The notes: generated by a model not told the origin, from the letters alone. Shown: positions 1 to 8,636, counted from the stretch's first letter. The stretch is 25,526 bases of DNA from JAZNQN01 sp045656005 (GCA_045656005.1 JAZOQG010000049.1:1-25526); one strand, 5' to 3'. Program-made: numbers and translations.

Positions 1-330
1 CGTGCAGAAAGAGATAATGCAATCGACGTATATATTGGCGACGAATACGAAGACGTATTAGCAGAAGGCGAATGGCAGAAACGCTTCAAAGTAAAACCGG
101 AAGTATTTACAAGAGAAGCTAAGAGAGCATGGTTAGATGGAAACAAAGATGTAACACTTGGTTCTGATGCATTCTTCCCATTCCCGGATAATATTGAAAG
201 AGCAAAGAAGAGCGGTGTAAAATACATTGCTCAGCCAGGCGGATCTGTAAGAGACGACCTTGTAATTGAATGCTGTAACAAATATGGCATGGCAATGGCA
301 TTTACAAAGAAAAGACTTTTCCATCATTAA
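1..330 (+). CDS. purH: AICAR formyltransferase (PurH-type), C-terminal fragment
   Basis: The first 109 codons visible, in frame 1 and ending at TAA 328-330, give the C-terminus of the enzyme that formylates AICAR with 10-formyl-THF late in purine synthesis. Recognisable signatures are LGSDAFFPF, the QPGGSVRDD stretch and the ending FTKKRLFHH, all typical of the AICAR transformylase domain. The residue pattern, including RAERDNAIDVYIGDEYE, looks more like the stand-alone clostridial formyltransferase than the bifunctional PurH with an N-terminal IMP cyclohydrolase. The fragment cannot settle this, because the N-terminus lies outside the window. purD starts 26 bases downstream, so the two are probably cotranscribed. 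Confidence 0.9.
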   Translation, partial: RAERDNAIDVYIGDEYEDVLAEGEWQKRFKVKPEVFTREAKRAWLDGNKDVTLGSDAFFPFPDNIERAKKSGVKYIAQPGGSVRDDLVIECCNKYGMAMAFTKKRLFHH

Positions 331-356
331 TATTATATAAAAGTGAGGACACTCAA

Positions 357-1637
357 ATGAAGGTTATGGTAGTAGGTGGCGGCGGAAGAGAGCATGCCAT
401 CATATCTAAAATAAAAGAGAACAAATCTGTTGAAAAAATTTATGCTCTCCCCGGAAACGGCGGAATGGCAAAGGATGCAGAGCTTGTAAATATTAAGGCT
501 ACGGATATTGAAGGTGCAGTAAAGTTTGCAACCGAAAATGGCATTGATTTTGCAGTTGTAGCACCTGACGACCCATTGGTGCTCGGCATGGTTGACGCAC
601 TTGAGGAAAAAGGCATAAAGTGCTTTGGCCCACGCAAAAATGCCGCAATAATTGAAGGCAGCAAGGTTTTTTCAAAAGACCTTATGAAAAAATATTCTAT
701 TCCTACTGCAAAGTATGAAGTATTTGATGATGCAGAAAAGGCTATGGAATATTTAAAAGATGCACCAATCCCGACAGTTATAAAAGCAGACGGGCTTGCA
801 CTCGGTAAAGGTGTTATAATTGCAACCGACAGGGAAATGGCACTTTCCGCAGTAAAAGACATCATGCAGGACAAGGTGTTTGGTGCGAGCGGAAACCAGA
901 TAGTTATTGAAGAATTTCTGGAAGGACCCGAGGTTTCAGTTTTAGCATTTACTGACGCAAAGGTTGTAGTTCCGATGGTTTCTTCAATGGACCACAAAAG
1001 AGCTAAAGACGGGGATGAGGGACTTAACACAGGCGGTATGGGAACTGTTGCACCAAATCCTTATTATACTGATGCGGTGGCGGCAGAGTGCATGGAAAAG
1101 ATTTTCCTTCCCACAATTAATGCTATGAACGCCGAGGGCAGACCCTTTAAAGGTTGCCTTTACTTCGGGCTTATGATAACAAAAGACGGACCTAAAGTTA
1201 TTGAATACAACTGCCGTTTCGGTGACCCTGAAACACAGGTTGTTCTTCCTCTTTTAGAGAGTGATTTATTAACAGTAATGCAGGCAGTAGCAGATGAAAG
1301 GCTTTCAGAGTGCGAAGTGAAATTTGCGAAAGATTATGCATGTTGCGTAGTTTTAGCGTCTGACGGATATCCGCAGAAATATGAAACGGGATTTCCTATC
1401 ACACTTCCCGAAAACCCTGATGGAGATATATTTATAGCAGGTGCAAAATTAGACGGTGACATTTTAAAGACTTCGGGCGGCAGGGTGCTTGGTGCAGTCG
1501 GAAGAGGGGAGACACTTCAAGGTGCTATTGATAAGGCTTATGACCTTGCAGGAAAAATTAAATTTGACAATGCATACTGCAGAAAAGATATAGGCAAACG
1601 CGCTCTTTTAGCAATAAATGTAAAGGAGAAAAACTGA
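357..1637 (+). CDS. purD: phosphoribosylamine-glycine ligase (GAR synthetase)
   Basis: This 426-residue protein, the usual family length, joins glycine to phosphoribosylamine using ATP, the second step of de novo purine synthesis. It begins with the N-terminal motif MKVMVVGGGGREHAI. The ATP-grasp core follows: IKADGLALGKGV near residues 142-153, a glycine-rich GLNTGGMGTVAPNPYY stretch, and VIEYNCRFGDPETQ near residue 280, which carries metal/ATP-binding residues. A GTGAGGA ribosome-binding site lies 8-9 bases before the ATG. The stop codon overlaps the purL start (TGATG), a sign of translational coupling. Identification is firm. Confidence 0.97.
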   Translation: MKVMVVGGGGREHAIISKIKENKSVEKIYALPGNGGMAKDAELVNIKATDIEGAVKFATENGIDFAVVAPDDPLVLGMVDALEEKGIKCFGPRKNAAIIEGSKVFSKDLMKKYSIPTAKYEVFDDAEKAMEYLKDAPIPTVIKADGLALGKGVIIATDREMALSAVKDIMQDKVFGASGNQIVIEEFLEGPEVSVLAFTDAKVVVPMVSSMDHKRAKDGDEGLNTGGMGTVAPNPYYTDAVAAECMEKIFLPTINAMNAEGRPFKGCLYFGLMITKDGPKVIEYNCRFGDPETQVVLPLLESDLLTVMQAVADERLSECEVKFAKDYACCVVLASDGYPQKYETGFPITLPENPDGDIFIAGAKLDGDILKTSGGRVLGAVGRGETLQGAIDKAYDLAGKIKFDNAYCRKDIGKRALLAINVKEKN

Positions 1638-4600
1638 TGGTTTACAGAATATACGTTGAAAAGAAAAAGGAACTTGCAGCAGAGGCTAAGTCTCTTTTGT
1701 CCGATGCAAGAGAGTTTCTTCAAATTAAAAATCTCGAAGATGTCAGAGTTATCAACATCTACGATGCAGAAAAAATAGAAAAAGACCTTTTTGACCTTTG
1801 CAAAGACAAGGTTTTTTCCGAGCCTCAGCTTGATATTGCAAGCGAGGAAATATCTCTGGAGGGTGCAACTGCCGTTTTTGCAACTGAGTTTTTGCCAGGT
1901 CAGTTTGACCAGAGAGCAGATAGTGCGGCTCAGTGTATCCAGATAATTTCAAAAGGGGACAGACCTATTATCAAAACTGCAAAGCTCTATGCGCTTTATG
2001 GCAAAGTTTCTGCGGAGGATATTGAAAAAATAAAGAAATATGTTATAAATCCTGTTGAAAGCCGTGAGGCTTCGCTCGAAAAACCAGAAACACTTGAAGC
2101 AAAATATGACCTTCCTGAAACGGTTAAAACACTTGAAGGATTTATTGAACTTGACAGAGATGGACTTAAAAAGTTCGTAGATGACATGGGTCTTGCAATG
2201 GATTTAGATGATATTTTGTTTTGTCAGCAATATTTTATTTCTGAAAGACGTGACCCAACAATCACAGAAATTAAAATGATTGACACATACTGGTCTGACC
2301 ACTGCAGACACACAACCTTCTCAACAACTATCGACAGTGTTAAATTTGAAGACGAGATTATTGAAAAGGCTTACAAAGAATATATTTCAACAAGAGAATA
2401 CCTTGGAAGAAACAAGCCGATAAATCTTATGGACATTGCAACACTTGCAACAAAGTTTCTCAAAAAGGAAGGAAAACTTCCAAAACTTGACGAGTCGGAA
2501 GAAATTAATGCATGTACGGTAAAGGTTGACGTAACTGTTGACGGGCAGGTTCAGAAATGGCTCTTACTCTTTAAAAACGAAACACACAATCACCCAACTG
2601 AAATTGAGCCTTTCGGCGGTGCGGCAACATGCATAGGCGGAGCAATCCGTGACCCATTGTCAGGAAGAAGTTATGTTTATACTGCTATGCGTGTAACCGG
2701 TGCGGCAGACCCGGCTGCTCCCGTTTCCGAAACAATAGAAGGCAGACTTCCGCAGAGAAAACTTGTTTGCGGTGCGGCGGCAGGTTATAGTTCATACGGA
2801 AATCAGATAGGTCTTGCAACAGGTCAGGTTGATGAAATTTACCATGACGGTTATGTTGCGAAGAGAATGGAGATAGGCGCTGTAATCGGTGCGGCTCCTG
2901 CGGAAAACGTGCGACGTGAAAAGCCGGAAGATGGCGACATTATAATACTTCTTGGCGGAAGAACAGGAAGAGACGGTTGCGGCGGTGCAACAGGTTCTTC
3001 AAAATCACACAACTTAAAATCAATTGAAAACTGCGGTGCGGAAGTTCAGAAGGGTAATGCACCTGAAGAAAGAAAGCTCCAGCGTTTATTCAGAAACGGC
3101 GAAGCATCACGTCTTATCAAACGTTGTAACGACTTTGGTGCTGGCGGTGTGTCTGTTGCCATTGGTGAACTTGCAGACGGACTTCGTGTAAACCTTGATG
3201 CGGTTCCAAAAAAATATGACGGACTTGACGGCACAGAGCTTGCAATAAGCGAAAGCCAGGAAAGAATGGCAGTTGTTGTTGAGGCAAAGGATGCAAAGAG
3301 ATTCCAGGAACTTGCGGCAGAAGAAAACCTTGAGGCTACAATTGTTGCTACTGTTACAGAAGAGCCTCGCCTTGTAATGCATTGGAAGGGCAACAAAATC
3401 GTTGACATTTCAAGAGAATTCTTAAATTCAAACGGTGCTGAAAAGCATATTGATATACTTTCCAAAAAGCCTGAATGTTTCGATAAGAAAGTAGAAGGAA
3501 CATTTACTGAAAACTTTGAAAGAATAGCAAGTGATTTAAATACTTGCTCAAAGAGAGGACTTTCAGAGAGATTTGACTCTACCATCGGTGCTACAACTGT
3601 ACTTATGCCTTTTGGCGGCAAAAATCAGCTTACACCAAATCAGGCAATGGTAAACAAAATCTCGGTTGAAAAGGGTGACACGGAAACATGTTCGCTCATG
3701 GCTTGGGGCTTTAACCCGTTCATTTCTGAAAAAAGTCCATACCATGGCGCTTACATGGCTGTTGTTGAGTCTGTTTCAAAGCTCATTGCAGCAGGTGCAT
3801 CTTTCGAGGAAGTTTATCTTTCCTTCCAGGAATACTTTGAAAAACCAAAAACCGACCCTGCACGCTGGGGCAAGCCTATGTCAGCACTCCTTGGTGCATT
3901 TATGGCGCAGAAGGAACTGGGCATTGCGGCAATAGGCGGCAAGGACTCTATGAGCGGTACATTTGAAAACATTGATGTTCCTCCGACACTCGTTTCCTTT
4001 GCAGTTACAACTGACAATATTAAAAACATTATATCTCCCGAATTTAAAGGTGCAGGACATAATGTTTACATGATAAAACCCGAGTTTGAAAACGGACTTC
4101 CCAAGGCAGAGTCACTTATGAAGGTGTTTGACACCGTAACGGCGTTAATGCGTGAAGGCAAAGTAAAAGCTGCTTACACACCTACTATGGGTGGTATTGC
4201 GGAAGCAATTTTCAAAATGGCAATTGGTAACGGCATCGGCTTTGAATTTGCAGACATTTCAAATGACGAAATCTTTGGCTACAACTACGGTGCATTCCTC
4301 CTTGAAGTAGAGGGCGAATGTGACCTTACACTCATAGGTAAAACAACAGAGAAGGCCGAAATCGTAAAAGGAAGTGAAAAACTTTGTCTCGATAATCTTT
4401 TGGGTAAATATGAGGATAAGCTCGAAAAAGTTTACTCATGCAACATTCCTTCCGATAAAGACGAAGTTATAAAAACATTTGAGTATAAAACTGACAAAGT
4501 ATTTGCGGCAAAAGAAGGTTTTGCAAAGCCAAGAGTATTAATTCCTGTGTTCCCTGGAACAAACTGTGAATATGATACTGCAAAAGCCTTAAGAGCCGCA

Positions 4601-5326
4601 GGCGCAGAGCCTGAAATCTTTGTTATAAGAAACCTTACATCTGCTGCTATTTCTGAAAGCATTTCAGAGTTTGCAAAGAAGATTGATTCTTCACAGATTA
4701 TATTTATTCCGGGTGGTTTTTCAGGTGGTGACGAGCCTGACGGCAGTGGTAAATTCATTACTGCATTTTTCAGAAATGCGGAAATCCGTGACAAGGTTTC
4801 AAATCTTCTCGAAAACCGTGACGGACTTATGGCAGGTATCTGCAACGGCTTCCAGGCACTTATTAAACTTGGACTTGTACCATTTGGCAAAATAATTGAT
4901 ACTGATAACACATGTCCTACACTTACATTTAACAAAATAGGCCGCCATCAGTCACGTCTTGTAAGAACAAAGGTTACTTCAAACAATTCACCATGGCTTA
5001 TGAACGTAAATGTTGGTGATGTAATCACAGTTCCGATTTCTCACGGCGAAGGAAGATTTTTGGCAAGCGAAGAAACAATAAGAGAGCTTGAGGCAAACGG
5101 ACAGATTATAACACAATATGTTGACCTTGAAGGAACACCTACAAACGATATAAGATTTAACCCCAACGGAAGTGCGCATGCTATTGAAGGTATTATTTCA
5201 AAAGACGGAAGAGTGCTCGGTAAAATGGGTCACTCCGAGCGTGTTGGCGAAGGTCTTTACAAGAACGTTCCAGGAAACTATGATATGGGACTCTTTAAGT
5301 CGGCAGTAAAATATTATTCAATATAA
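1637..5326 (+). CDS. purL: phosphoribosylformylglycinamidine synthase, single-chain form
   Basis: At 1229 residues this is the long one-polypeptide FGAM synthase, which converts FGAR to FGAM with ATP and glutamine. The synthetase half shows SDHCRHTTF (about residues 220-228) and FKNETHNHPTEIEPFGGAATC near 315-335. The C-terminal class I glutaminase domain starts near residue 962 with RVLIPVFPGTNCEYD. Its nucleophile is Cys1069 in GICNGFQ, followed by ISHGEGRF and a final HSER. No separate purQ or purS is needed with this clade, and none is seen. An AAGGAG site at 1623-1628 precedes the ATG, which shares its A with the purD stop. Length and motifs suggest an intact enzyme. Confidence 0.97.
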   Translation: MVYRIYVEKKKELAAEAKSLLSDAREFLQIKNLEDVRVINIYDAEKIEKDLFDLCKDKVFSEPQLDIASEEISLEGATAVFATEFLPGQFDQRADSAAQCIQIISKGDRPIIKTAKLYALYGKVSAEDIEKIKKYVINPVESREASLEKPETLEAKYDLPETVKTLEGFIELDRDGLKKFVDDMGLAMDLDDILFCQQYFISERRDPTITEIKMIDTYWSDHCRHTTFSTTIDSVKFEDEIIEKAYKEYISTREYLGRNKPINLMDIATLATKFLKKEGKLPKLDESEEINACTVKVDVTVDGQVQKWLLLFKNETHNHPTEIEPFGGAATCIGGAIRDPLSGRSYVYTAMRVTGAADPAAPVSETIEGRLPQRKLVCGAAAGYSSYGNQIGLATGQVDEIYHDGYVAKRMEIGAVIGAAPAENVRREKPEDGDIIILLGGRTGRDGCGGATGSSKSHNLKSIENCGAEVQKGNAPEERKLQRLFRNGEASRLIKRCNDFGAGGVSVAIGELADGLRVNLDAVPKKYDGLDGTELAISESQERMAVVVEAKDAKRFQELAAEENLEATIVATVTEEPRLVMHWKGNKIVDISREFLNSNGAEKHIDILSKKPECFDKKVEGTFTENFERIASDLNTCSKRGLSERFDSTIGATTVLMPFGGKNQLTPNQAMVNKISVEKGDTETCSLMAWGFNPFISEKSPYHGAYMAVVESVSKLIAAGASFEEVYLSFQEYFEKPKTDPARWGKPMSALLGAFMAQKELGIAAIGGKDSMSGTFENIDVPPTLVSFAVTTDNIKNIISPEFKGAGHNVYMIKPEFENGLPKAESLMKVFDTVTALMREGKVKAAYTPTMGGIAEAIFKMAIGNGIGFEFADISNDEIFGYNYGAFLLEVEGECDLTLIGKTTEKAEIVKGSEKLCLDNLLGKYEDKLEKVYSCNIPSDKDEVIKTFEYKTDKVFAAKEGFAKPRVLIPVFPGTNCEYDTAKALRAAGAEPEIFVIRNLTSAAISESISEFAKKIDSSQIIFIPGGFSGGDEPDGSGKFITAFFRNAEIRDKVSNLLENRDGLMAGICNGFQALIKLGLVPFGKIIDTDNTCPTLTFNKIGRHQSRLVRTKVTSNNSPWLMNVNVGDVITVPISHGEGRFLASEETIRELEANGQIITQYVDLEGTPTNDIRFNPNGSAHAIEGIISKDGRVLGKMGHSERVGEGLYKNVPGNYDMGLFKSAVKYYSI

Positions 5327-5332
5327 CAAAGT

Positions 5333-5352
5333 GGCAGGGATAAATCCCTGCC
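5333..5352 (+). other. 8-bp perfect stem-loop between purL and fhs
   Basis: GGCAGGGA and TCCCTGCC flank a TAAA loop, 6 bases after the purL stop. A second CCCTGCC copy at 5351-5357 could pair with the same left arm, giving two alternative hairpins. The tail is CTGCCTTT with no real T-run, so it may be a weak attenuator or an mRNA-stabilising/processing hairpin rather than a full terminator. Confidence 0.6.
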
Positions 5353-5379
5353 CTGCCTTTAAAAGGAGAATGACGATTA

Positions 5380-7047
5380 ATGTATAAAAGCGATATTGAA
5401 ATTGCCCAAAGCATAAAAATGCAGGATATTGGCATTATTGCAAAAAAAGCAGGTATTGAAGAAAAAGACATTGAAAGATATGGAAATTACAAGGCAAAAC
5501 TGCCTTTATCCCTTCTTGATGGTGACAAAAAAGACGGGAAATTAATACTTGTAACCGCTATAACACCAACTCCTGCAGGAGAAGGCAAAACTACTACCAC
5601 GATAGGACTTGCTGACGCTCTTTCCAGAATTGGCAAAAATGTTTCTGTAGCCCTTCGTGAGCCATCGCTCGGACCTGTGTTCGGAGTTAAAGGCGGAGCG
5701 GCAGGCGGAGGATATGCACAGGTTGTTCCTATGGAGGACATAAACCTTCACTTTACAGGCGATTTTCATGCAATAGGAGCTGCAAACAATTTGCTTGCTG
5801 CAATGATTGACAATCACATTTATCAGGGGAATGCTTTAGGACTTGACCCCAGAAGAATTACATGGAAAAGATGCGTTGACATGAACGACCGTCAGCTTCG
5901 CCATGTAACAGACGGACTTGGCGGAAAAGTAAACGGAATGCCCCGAGAAGACGGATATGACATTACTGTTGCATCCGAAATTATGGCTGTTTTATGCCTT
6001 GCATCTTCAATAAGTGATTTAAAGAAAAGGCTTGGAGATATAGTTGTAGGCTATACCTTCGCAGGCGAAATGGTAAGAGCAAGAGAGCTAAAAGCTGAAG
6101 GTGCTATGTGTGCACTTTTAAAAGATGCCTTAAAGCCTAATCTTGTACAGACGCTTGAGGGAACACCTGCATTTGTACATGGCGGTCCATTTGCAAACAT
6201 TGCACACGGATGCAACTCTGTTATGGCTACGAAAATGTCAATGAAATTATCTGACTACACAGTAACAGAGGCAGGCTTTGGTGCAGATTTGGGAGCACAG
6301 AAATTTCTTGACATAAAGTGCCGTCTTACAGGTCTTCGTCCTGATGCGGTTGTAATTGTGGCAACCATAAGAGCACTTAAAATGCACGGCGGTGTGATGA
6401 AAGAAAACTTAGGAGAGGAAAACCTTGAGGCACTCGAAAAGGGAATACCAAACCTTTTGCGCCACGTTTCAAATATTACCGATGTTTACAAACTTCCTGC
6501 AGTTGTGGCGGTTAATCAGTTTCCGACTGATACTGACAAAGAAGTAGAGCTTCTTATTGAAAAGTGCAGGGAAATAGGCATAAATGTTTGCCTTTCAACG
6601 GTATGGGCAGACGGAGGCAAAGGTGGAGTGGAGCTTGCGCATGAGGTTGTTTCTCTTTGCGAAAAAGAAAATGATTTTACTCTCACTTATAAAAATGAGG
6701 ACAGCATAGAGGACAAAATCCGTGCGGTTGCACAGAAAATTTACAGAGCGAATGATGTTGAGTTTATGCCTGCTGCAAAAAGACAGATTGCAGACCTTGA
6801 GGCAAACGGATTCGGAAACTTGCCCGTATGCATTGCAAAAACGCAGTACTCCTTTTCAGACAATCCAAAGCTTTTAGGTGCTCCCGAAGGATTTAATATA
6901 ACAGTTAAAAATGTTAAGGTTTCGGCAGGGGCAGGCTTTATAGTTTTGCTTACAGGGGACATTATGACTATGCCGGGCCTTCCCAAAGTGCCTGCGGCAG
7001 AAAAAATAGATGTTGATGAAAACGGCATAATTTCGGGACTTTTCTAA
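5380..7047 (+). CDS. fhs: formate-tetrahydrofolate ligase
   Basis: This 555-residue enzyme makes 10-formyl-THF from formate, THF and ATP. It feeds the formyl steps of purine synthesis, including the enzyme encoded at the window's left edge. The P-loop-like ITPTPAGEGKTTTTIG lies at residues 61-76. It is followed by the family signatures EPSLGPVFGVKGGAAGGGYAQ and LHFTGDFHAIGAANNLLAA, and the conserved basic stretch LDPRRITWKRCVDMNDRQLR. Length matches the family (about 555-560). The start is set by AAGGAG at 5363-5368. An out-of-frame ATG at 5370 lies between that site and the start and should be ignored. It probably belongs to the pur operon, subject to the hairpin just upstream. Confidence 0.97.
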   Translation: MYKSDIEIAQSIKMQDIGIIAKKAGIEEKDIERYGNYKAKLPLSLLDGDKKDGKLILVTAITPTPAGEGKTTTTIGLADALSRIGKNVSVALREPSLGPVFGVKGGAAGGGYAQVVPMEDINLHFTGDFHAIGAANNLLAAMIDNHIYQGNALGLDPRRITWKRCVDMNDRQLRHVTDGLGGKVNGMPREDGYDITVASEIMAVLCLASSISDLKKRLGDIVVGYTFAGEMVRARELKAEGAMCALLKDALKPNLVQTLEGTPAFVHGGPFANIAHGCNSVMATKMSMKLSDYTVTEAGFGADLGAQKFLDIKCRLTGLRPDAVVIVATIRALKMHGGVMKENLGEENLEALEKGIPNLLRHVSNITDVYKLPAVVAVNQFPTDTDKEVELLIEKCREIGINVCLSTVWADGGKGGVELAHEVVSLCEKENDFTLTYKNEDSIEDKIRAVAQKIYRANDVEFMPAAKRQIADLEANGFGNLPVCIAKTQYSFSDNPKLLGAPEGFNITVKNVKVSAGAGFIVLLTGDIMTMPGLPKVPAAEKIDVDENGIISGLF

Positions 7048-7048
7048 A

Positions 7049-7732
7049 ATGAGCAGTATTTTAAAAAGGCTTAAAAGTCTTAGGGACAAAGAGTATAAAG
7101 ATTTTCACTCTGCGTTAATGCCGACGGTAAATCCCGACAGAATTTTAGGAGTAAGAGTTCCAATGATTCGAAAGTTGGGGAAGGAAATCAGCGCAGATGA
7201 AAGAATGGCTTTTATGAAAAATCTTCCGCATCAGTATTATGAGGAAAACAATTTACATACGATTTTCATAAGCCAAATACGTGATTTTGACAGATGCATA
7301 AAAGAAATTGATTTATTTTTGCCATATGTTGACAACTGGGCAACTTGTGACATGATAAGACCAAAAGTTCTTTTGAAGTACCCTGAAAAATTTTTGGAGA
7401 AAATAAAAGAGTGGATTTCATCGGAGCATGTATATACTGTGCGTTTCGCAGTGGAAATGCTGATGTGCTATTTCCTTGACGATTTATTTTGCGAGGAATA
7501 TCTTCGGTGGGTTTCAGATGTGAAAAGCGATGAGTACTACATAAAAATGACGCAGGCATGGTTTTTTGCTACGGCACTTGCAAAGAAATGGGACAGTACA
7601 ATTTGTTTTCTTGAAAAAAGAAAACTTTCACCATGGGTTCATAATAAAACTATTCAAAAGGCAAGAGAAAGTTTTAGAATAACAAAGGAACAGAAAGTTT
7701 ATCTTAATACTTTAAAACAAAAAATGTTGTGA
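7049..7732 (+). CDS. AlkD-like DNA alkylation repair protein
   Basis: The 227-residue product resembles the AlkD/DNA_alkylation family: all-helical HEAT-like-repeat glycosylases that remove alkylated purines. Supporting patterns are the N-terminal FHSALMPTVNPDRILGVRVPMIRKLGKEI segment (family-typical G-x-R-x-P-x-(I/L)R), DNWATCDMIRPK near residue 96, VRFAVEMLMCYF, and the late PWVHNKTIQKARES. The ATG lies one base after the fhs stop and has no convincing ribosome-binding site, so it may rely on translational coupling. Its stop codon sits inside the left arm of the terminator that follows. The family call is good; the lesion substrate cannot be predicted. Confidence 0.85.
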   Translation: MSSILKRLKSLRDKEYKDFHSALMPTVNPDRILGVRVPMIRKLGKEISADERMAFMKNLPHQYYEENNLHTIFISQIRDFDRCIKEIDLFLPYVDNWATCDMIRPKVLLKYPEKFLEKIKEWISSEHVYTVRFAVEMLMCYFLDDLFCEEYLRWVSDVKSDEYYIKMTQAWFFATALAKKWDSTICFLEKRKLSPWVHNKTIQKARESFRITKEQKVYLNTLKQKML

Positions 7733-7754
7733 TGCGTGTCACAACATTTTTTGT
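7717..7754 (+). terminator. bidirectional intrinsic terminator
   Basis: A perfect 16-bp stem (ACAAAAAATGTTGTGA against TCACAACATTTTTTGT) with a 6-base loop. An A-run in the left arm and a T-run in the right arm let it work from either strand. It ends the purine/alkD unit on + and can end ribU on the opposite strand. The alkD stop codon TGA (7730-7732) is part of the stem. Confidence 0.9.
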
Positions 7755-7780
7755 TTATTGTAGAGAAACACAACAAGGTT

Positions 7781-7821
7781 CTCCGAAACTCTCAAACTTT
7801 AGTTTGGTAGAATTTCGTGAG
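7781..7821 (-). other. imperfect hairpin just after ribU
   Basis: Nested inverted repeats: CTC/GAG outside, CGAAA/TTTCG in the middle, and CAAAC/GTTTG around a TTTA loop, with internal loops between. It lies between the convergent genes, directly after the ribU stop, without a T-run. It could fold at the ribU 3' end, but transcription more likely stops at the stronger hairpin beyond it. Confidence 0.35.
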
Positions 7822-7825
7822 GTTC

Positions 7826-8365
7826 TTATTTCTTAAGTATTGGCGATAAGTTTTTGTATGTTACAAAGGTTATTGCCGAAAGCAAAAGTCCCCTTGCGAA
7901 ATTAAAAGGAGTTATAAGTGTCAGGACAATAGAAAGTCTTGCAGCTGGCGGTGCAGTTGGCATGTAAAGAGGGAGCATTACAAAATAATTTGTAAGTATT
8001 GCCGCCACGGTCATTGCCACAGTACCCAGTAAAAGTGCTATAAGGGCACCTTTTTTTGTTTTGTTATATCTGTAAACAAGTCCTATTACAAGCACCAGAA
8101 CGCCGTTTACTGCAAAGTTTGCAAATTCGCCAACAAATCCTGTTCTGGTTATAAGAAGGTGAATTAAATTTTTAATAAGCTCTATAAAAACTCCCGGCAC
8201 GGGACCGAGTGCCAACGCACCTATAATTGCAGGATAATCACTTATCTCAACGTCTAAAAATCCGCCCACTCTTATGCCGATAAGGCTACCAACATACTGA
8301 AGGATTACTGCAATCGCAGAAAGCATACCGATTTTTACCATTGTATTGATTTTTTTGCTGTCCAT
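7826..8365 (-). CDS. ribU: riboflavin ECF transporter S component
   Basis: This 179-residue, very hydrophobic protein is the substrate-binding membrane subunit that takes up riboflavin with a shared ECF energising module. RibU-like features are an N-terminal MVKIGMLSAIAVILQY helix, the segment VGGFLDVEISDYPAIIGALALGPVPG (about residues 35-60) and the adjoining IELIKNLIHLL. About five to six membrane helices are apparent. The reading frame is open further upstream, but that part is the translated FMN riboswitch. The ATG at 8365 is preferred because GGGGGTG lies 10-11 bases before it. No EcfA/EcfT genes are nearby, so the module must be encoded elsewhere. Riboswitch control supports a flavin substrate. 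Confidence 0.93.
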   Translation of the reverse strand: MDSKKINTMVKIGMLSAIAVILQYVGSLIGIRVGGFLDVEISDYPAIIGALALGPVPGVFIELIKNLIHLLITRTGFVGEFANFAVNGVLVLVIGLVYRYNKTKKGALIALLLGTVAMTVAAILTNYFVMLPLYMPTAPPAARLSIVLTLITPFNFARGLLLSAITFVTYKNLSPILKK

Positions 8366-8404
8366 AAAAAAAAACACCCCCGAAAAATTAAATTTCAAGG
8401 GCAT
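8366..8404 (-). terminator. riboswitch-controlled terminator overlapping the ribU ribosome-binding site
   Basis: On the minus strand AUGCCCUUGAAA (8404-8393) pairs with UUUCGGGGGUGU (8385-8374) around a 7-base loop, giving 12 pairs including several G-U. Nine U residues follow directly and abut the ribU ATG. The right arm holds GGGGGUG, which can pair fully (one G-U) with the 3' end of 16S rRNA. The same stem could therefore stop transcription and mask the ribosome-binding site. Confidence 0.8.
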
Positions 8405-8414
8405 ACACAAAAAG

Positions 8415-8539
8415 AGATTTCTTTTATCCGGACTATACCGTCGGCTTTGGAATTTCACCAAATCAACCTGTGAAGGCTCGTGGGCTTTGAAAAGCTTTTC
8501 ATTACCACCGGTGGGGAATTGCACCCCGCCCTGAAATCT
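8415..8539 (-). promoter_or_regulatory. FMN riboswitch (RFN element)
   Basis: The minus strand carries the well-known conserved RFN blocks: AGGGCGGGGTGCAATTCCCC, ACCGGTGGTAAT, AGCCCACGAGC, GATTTGGTGAAATTCC and AAAGCCGACGGTATAGTCC. The closing helix P1 is AGAUUUC (8539-8533) with GAAAUCU (8421-8415), seven pairs. Bound FMN should stabilise P1 and switch ribU off. The 5' strand AUUUCAGGGC (8537-8528) can instead pair with GCCCUUGAAA of the terminator's left arm with a single bulged base. This is a plausible antiterminator that is exclusive with both P1 and the terminator. Confidence 0.97.
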
Positions 8540-8545
8540 GAATTT

Positions 8546-8574
8546 ATTATACATTATTATATGAGATATGTCAA
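8546..8574 (-). promoter_or_regulatory. sigma-A-type promoter of ribU
   Basis: Perfect consensus -35 TTGACA (8574-8569) and -10 TATAAT (8551-8546) with a 17-base spacer. Transcription should begin near 8538-8540, that is, at the first bases of riboswitch helix P1. Confidence 0.92.
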
Positions 8575-8592
8575 TGATTTGTGACAAAAATA

Positions 8593-8621
8593 TTGACATA
8601 TTATGGATTTTATGATAATAT
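8593..8621 (+). promoter_or_regulatory. sigma-A-type promoter of thiT
   Basis: Consensus -35 TTGACA (8593-8598), a 17-base spacer and a -10-like TAATAT (8616-8621). It sits 18 bases from the divergent ribU -35 box and drives the TPP-riboswitch leader. Confidence 0.8.
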
Positions 8622-8636
8622 TATTTCACAAACAAA

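Noticed and set aside
440..1030. Long minus-strand open frame opposite purD
   Set aside because: It lies wholly inside a clear purD gene, is Ser/Thr/Pro-rich like a shadow frame, and matches no family. The same holds for frames at 3046-3621, 4432-4935 and 22440-22826.
8346..8534. Plus-strand open frame of 62 codons
   Set aside because: It is antisense to the FMN riboswitch and terminator and has no ribosome-binding site.
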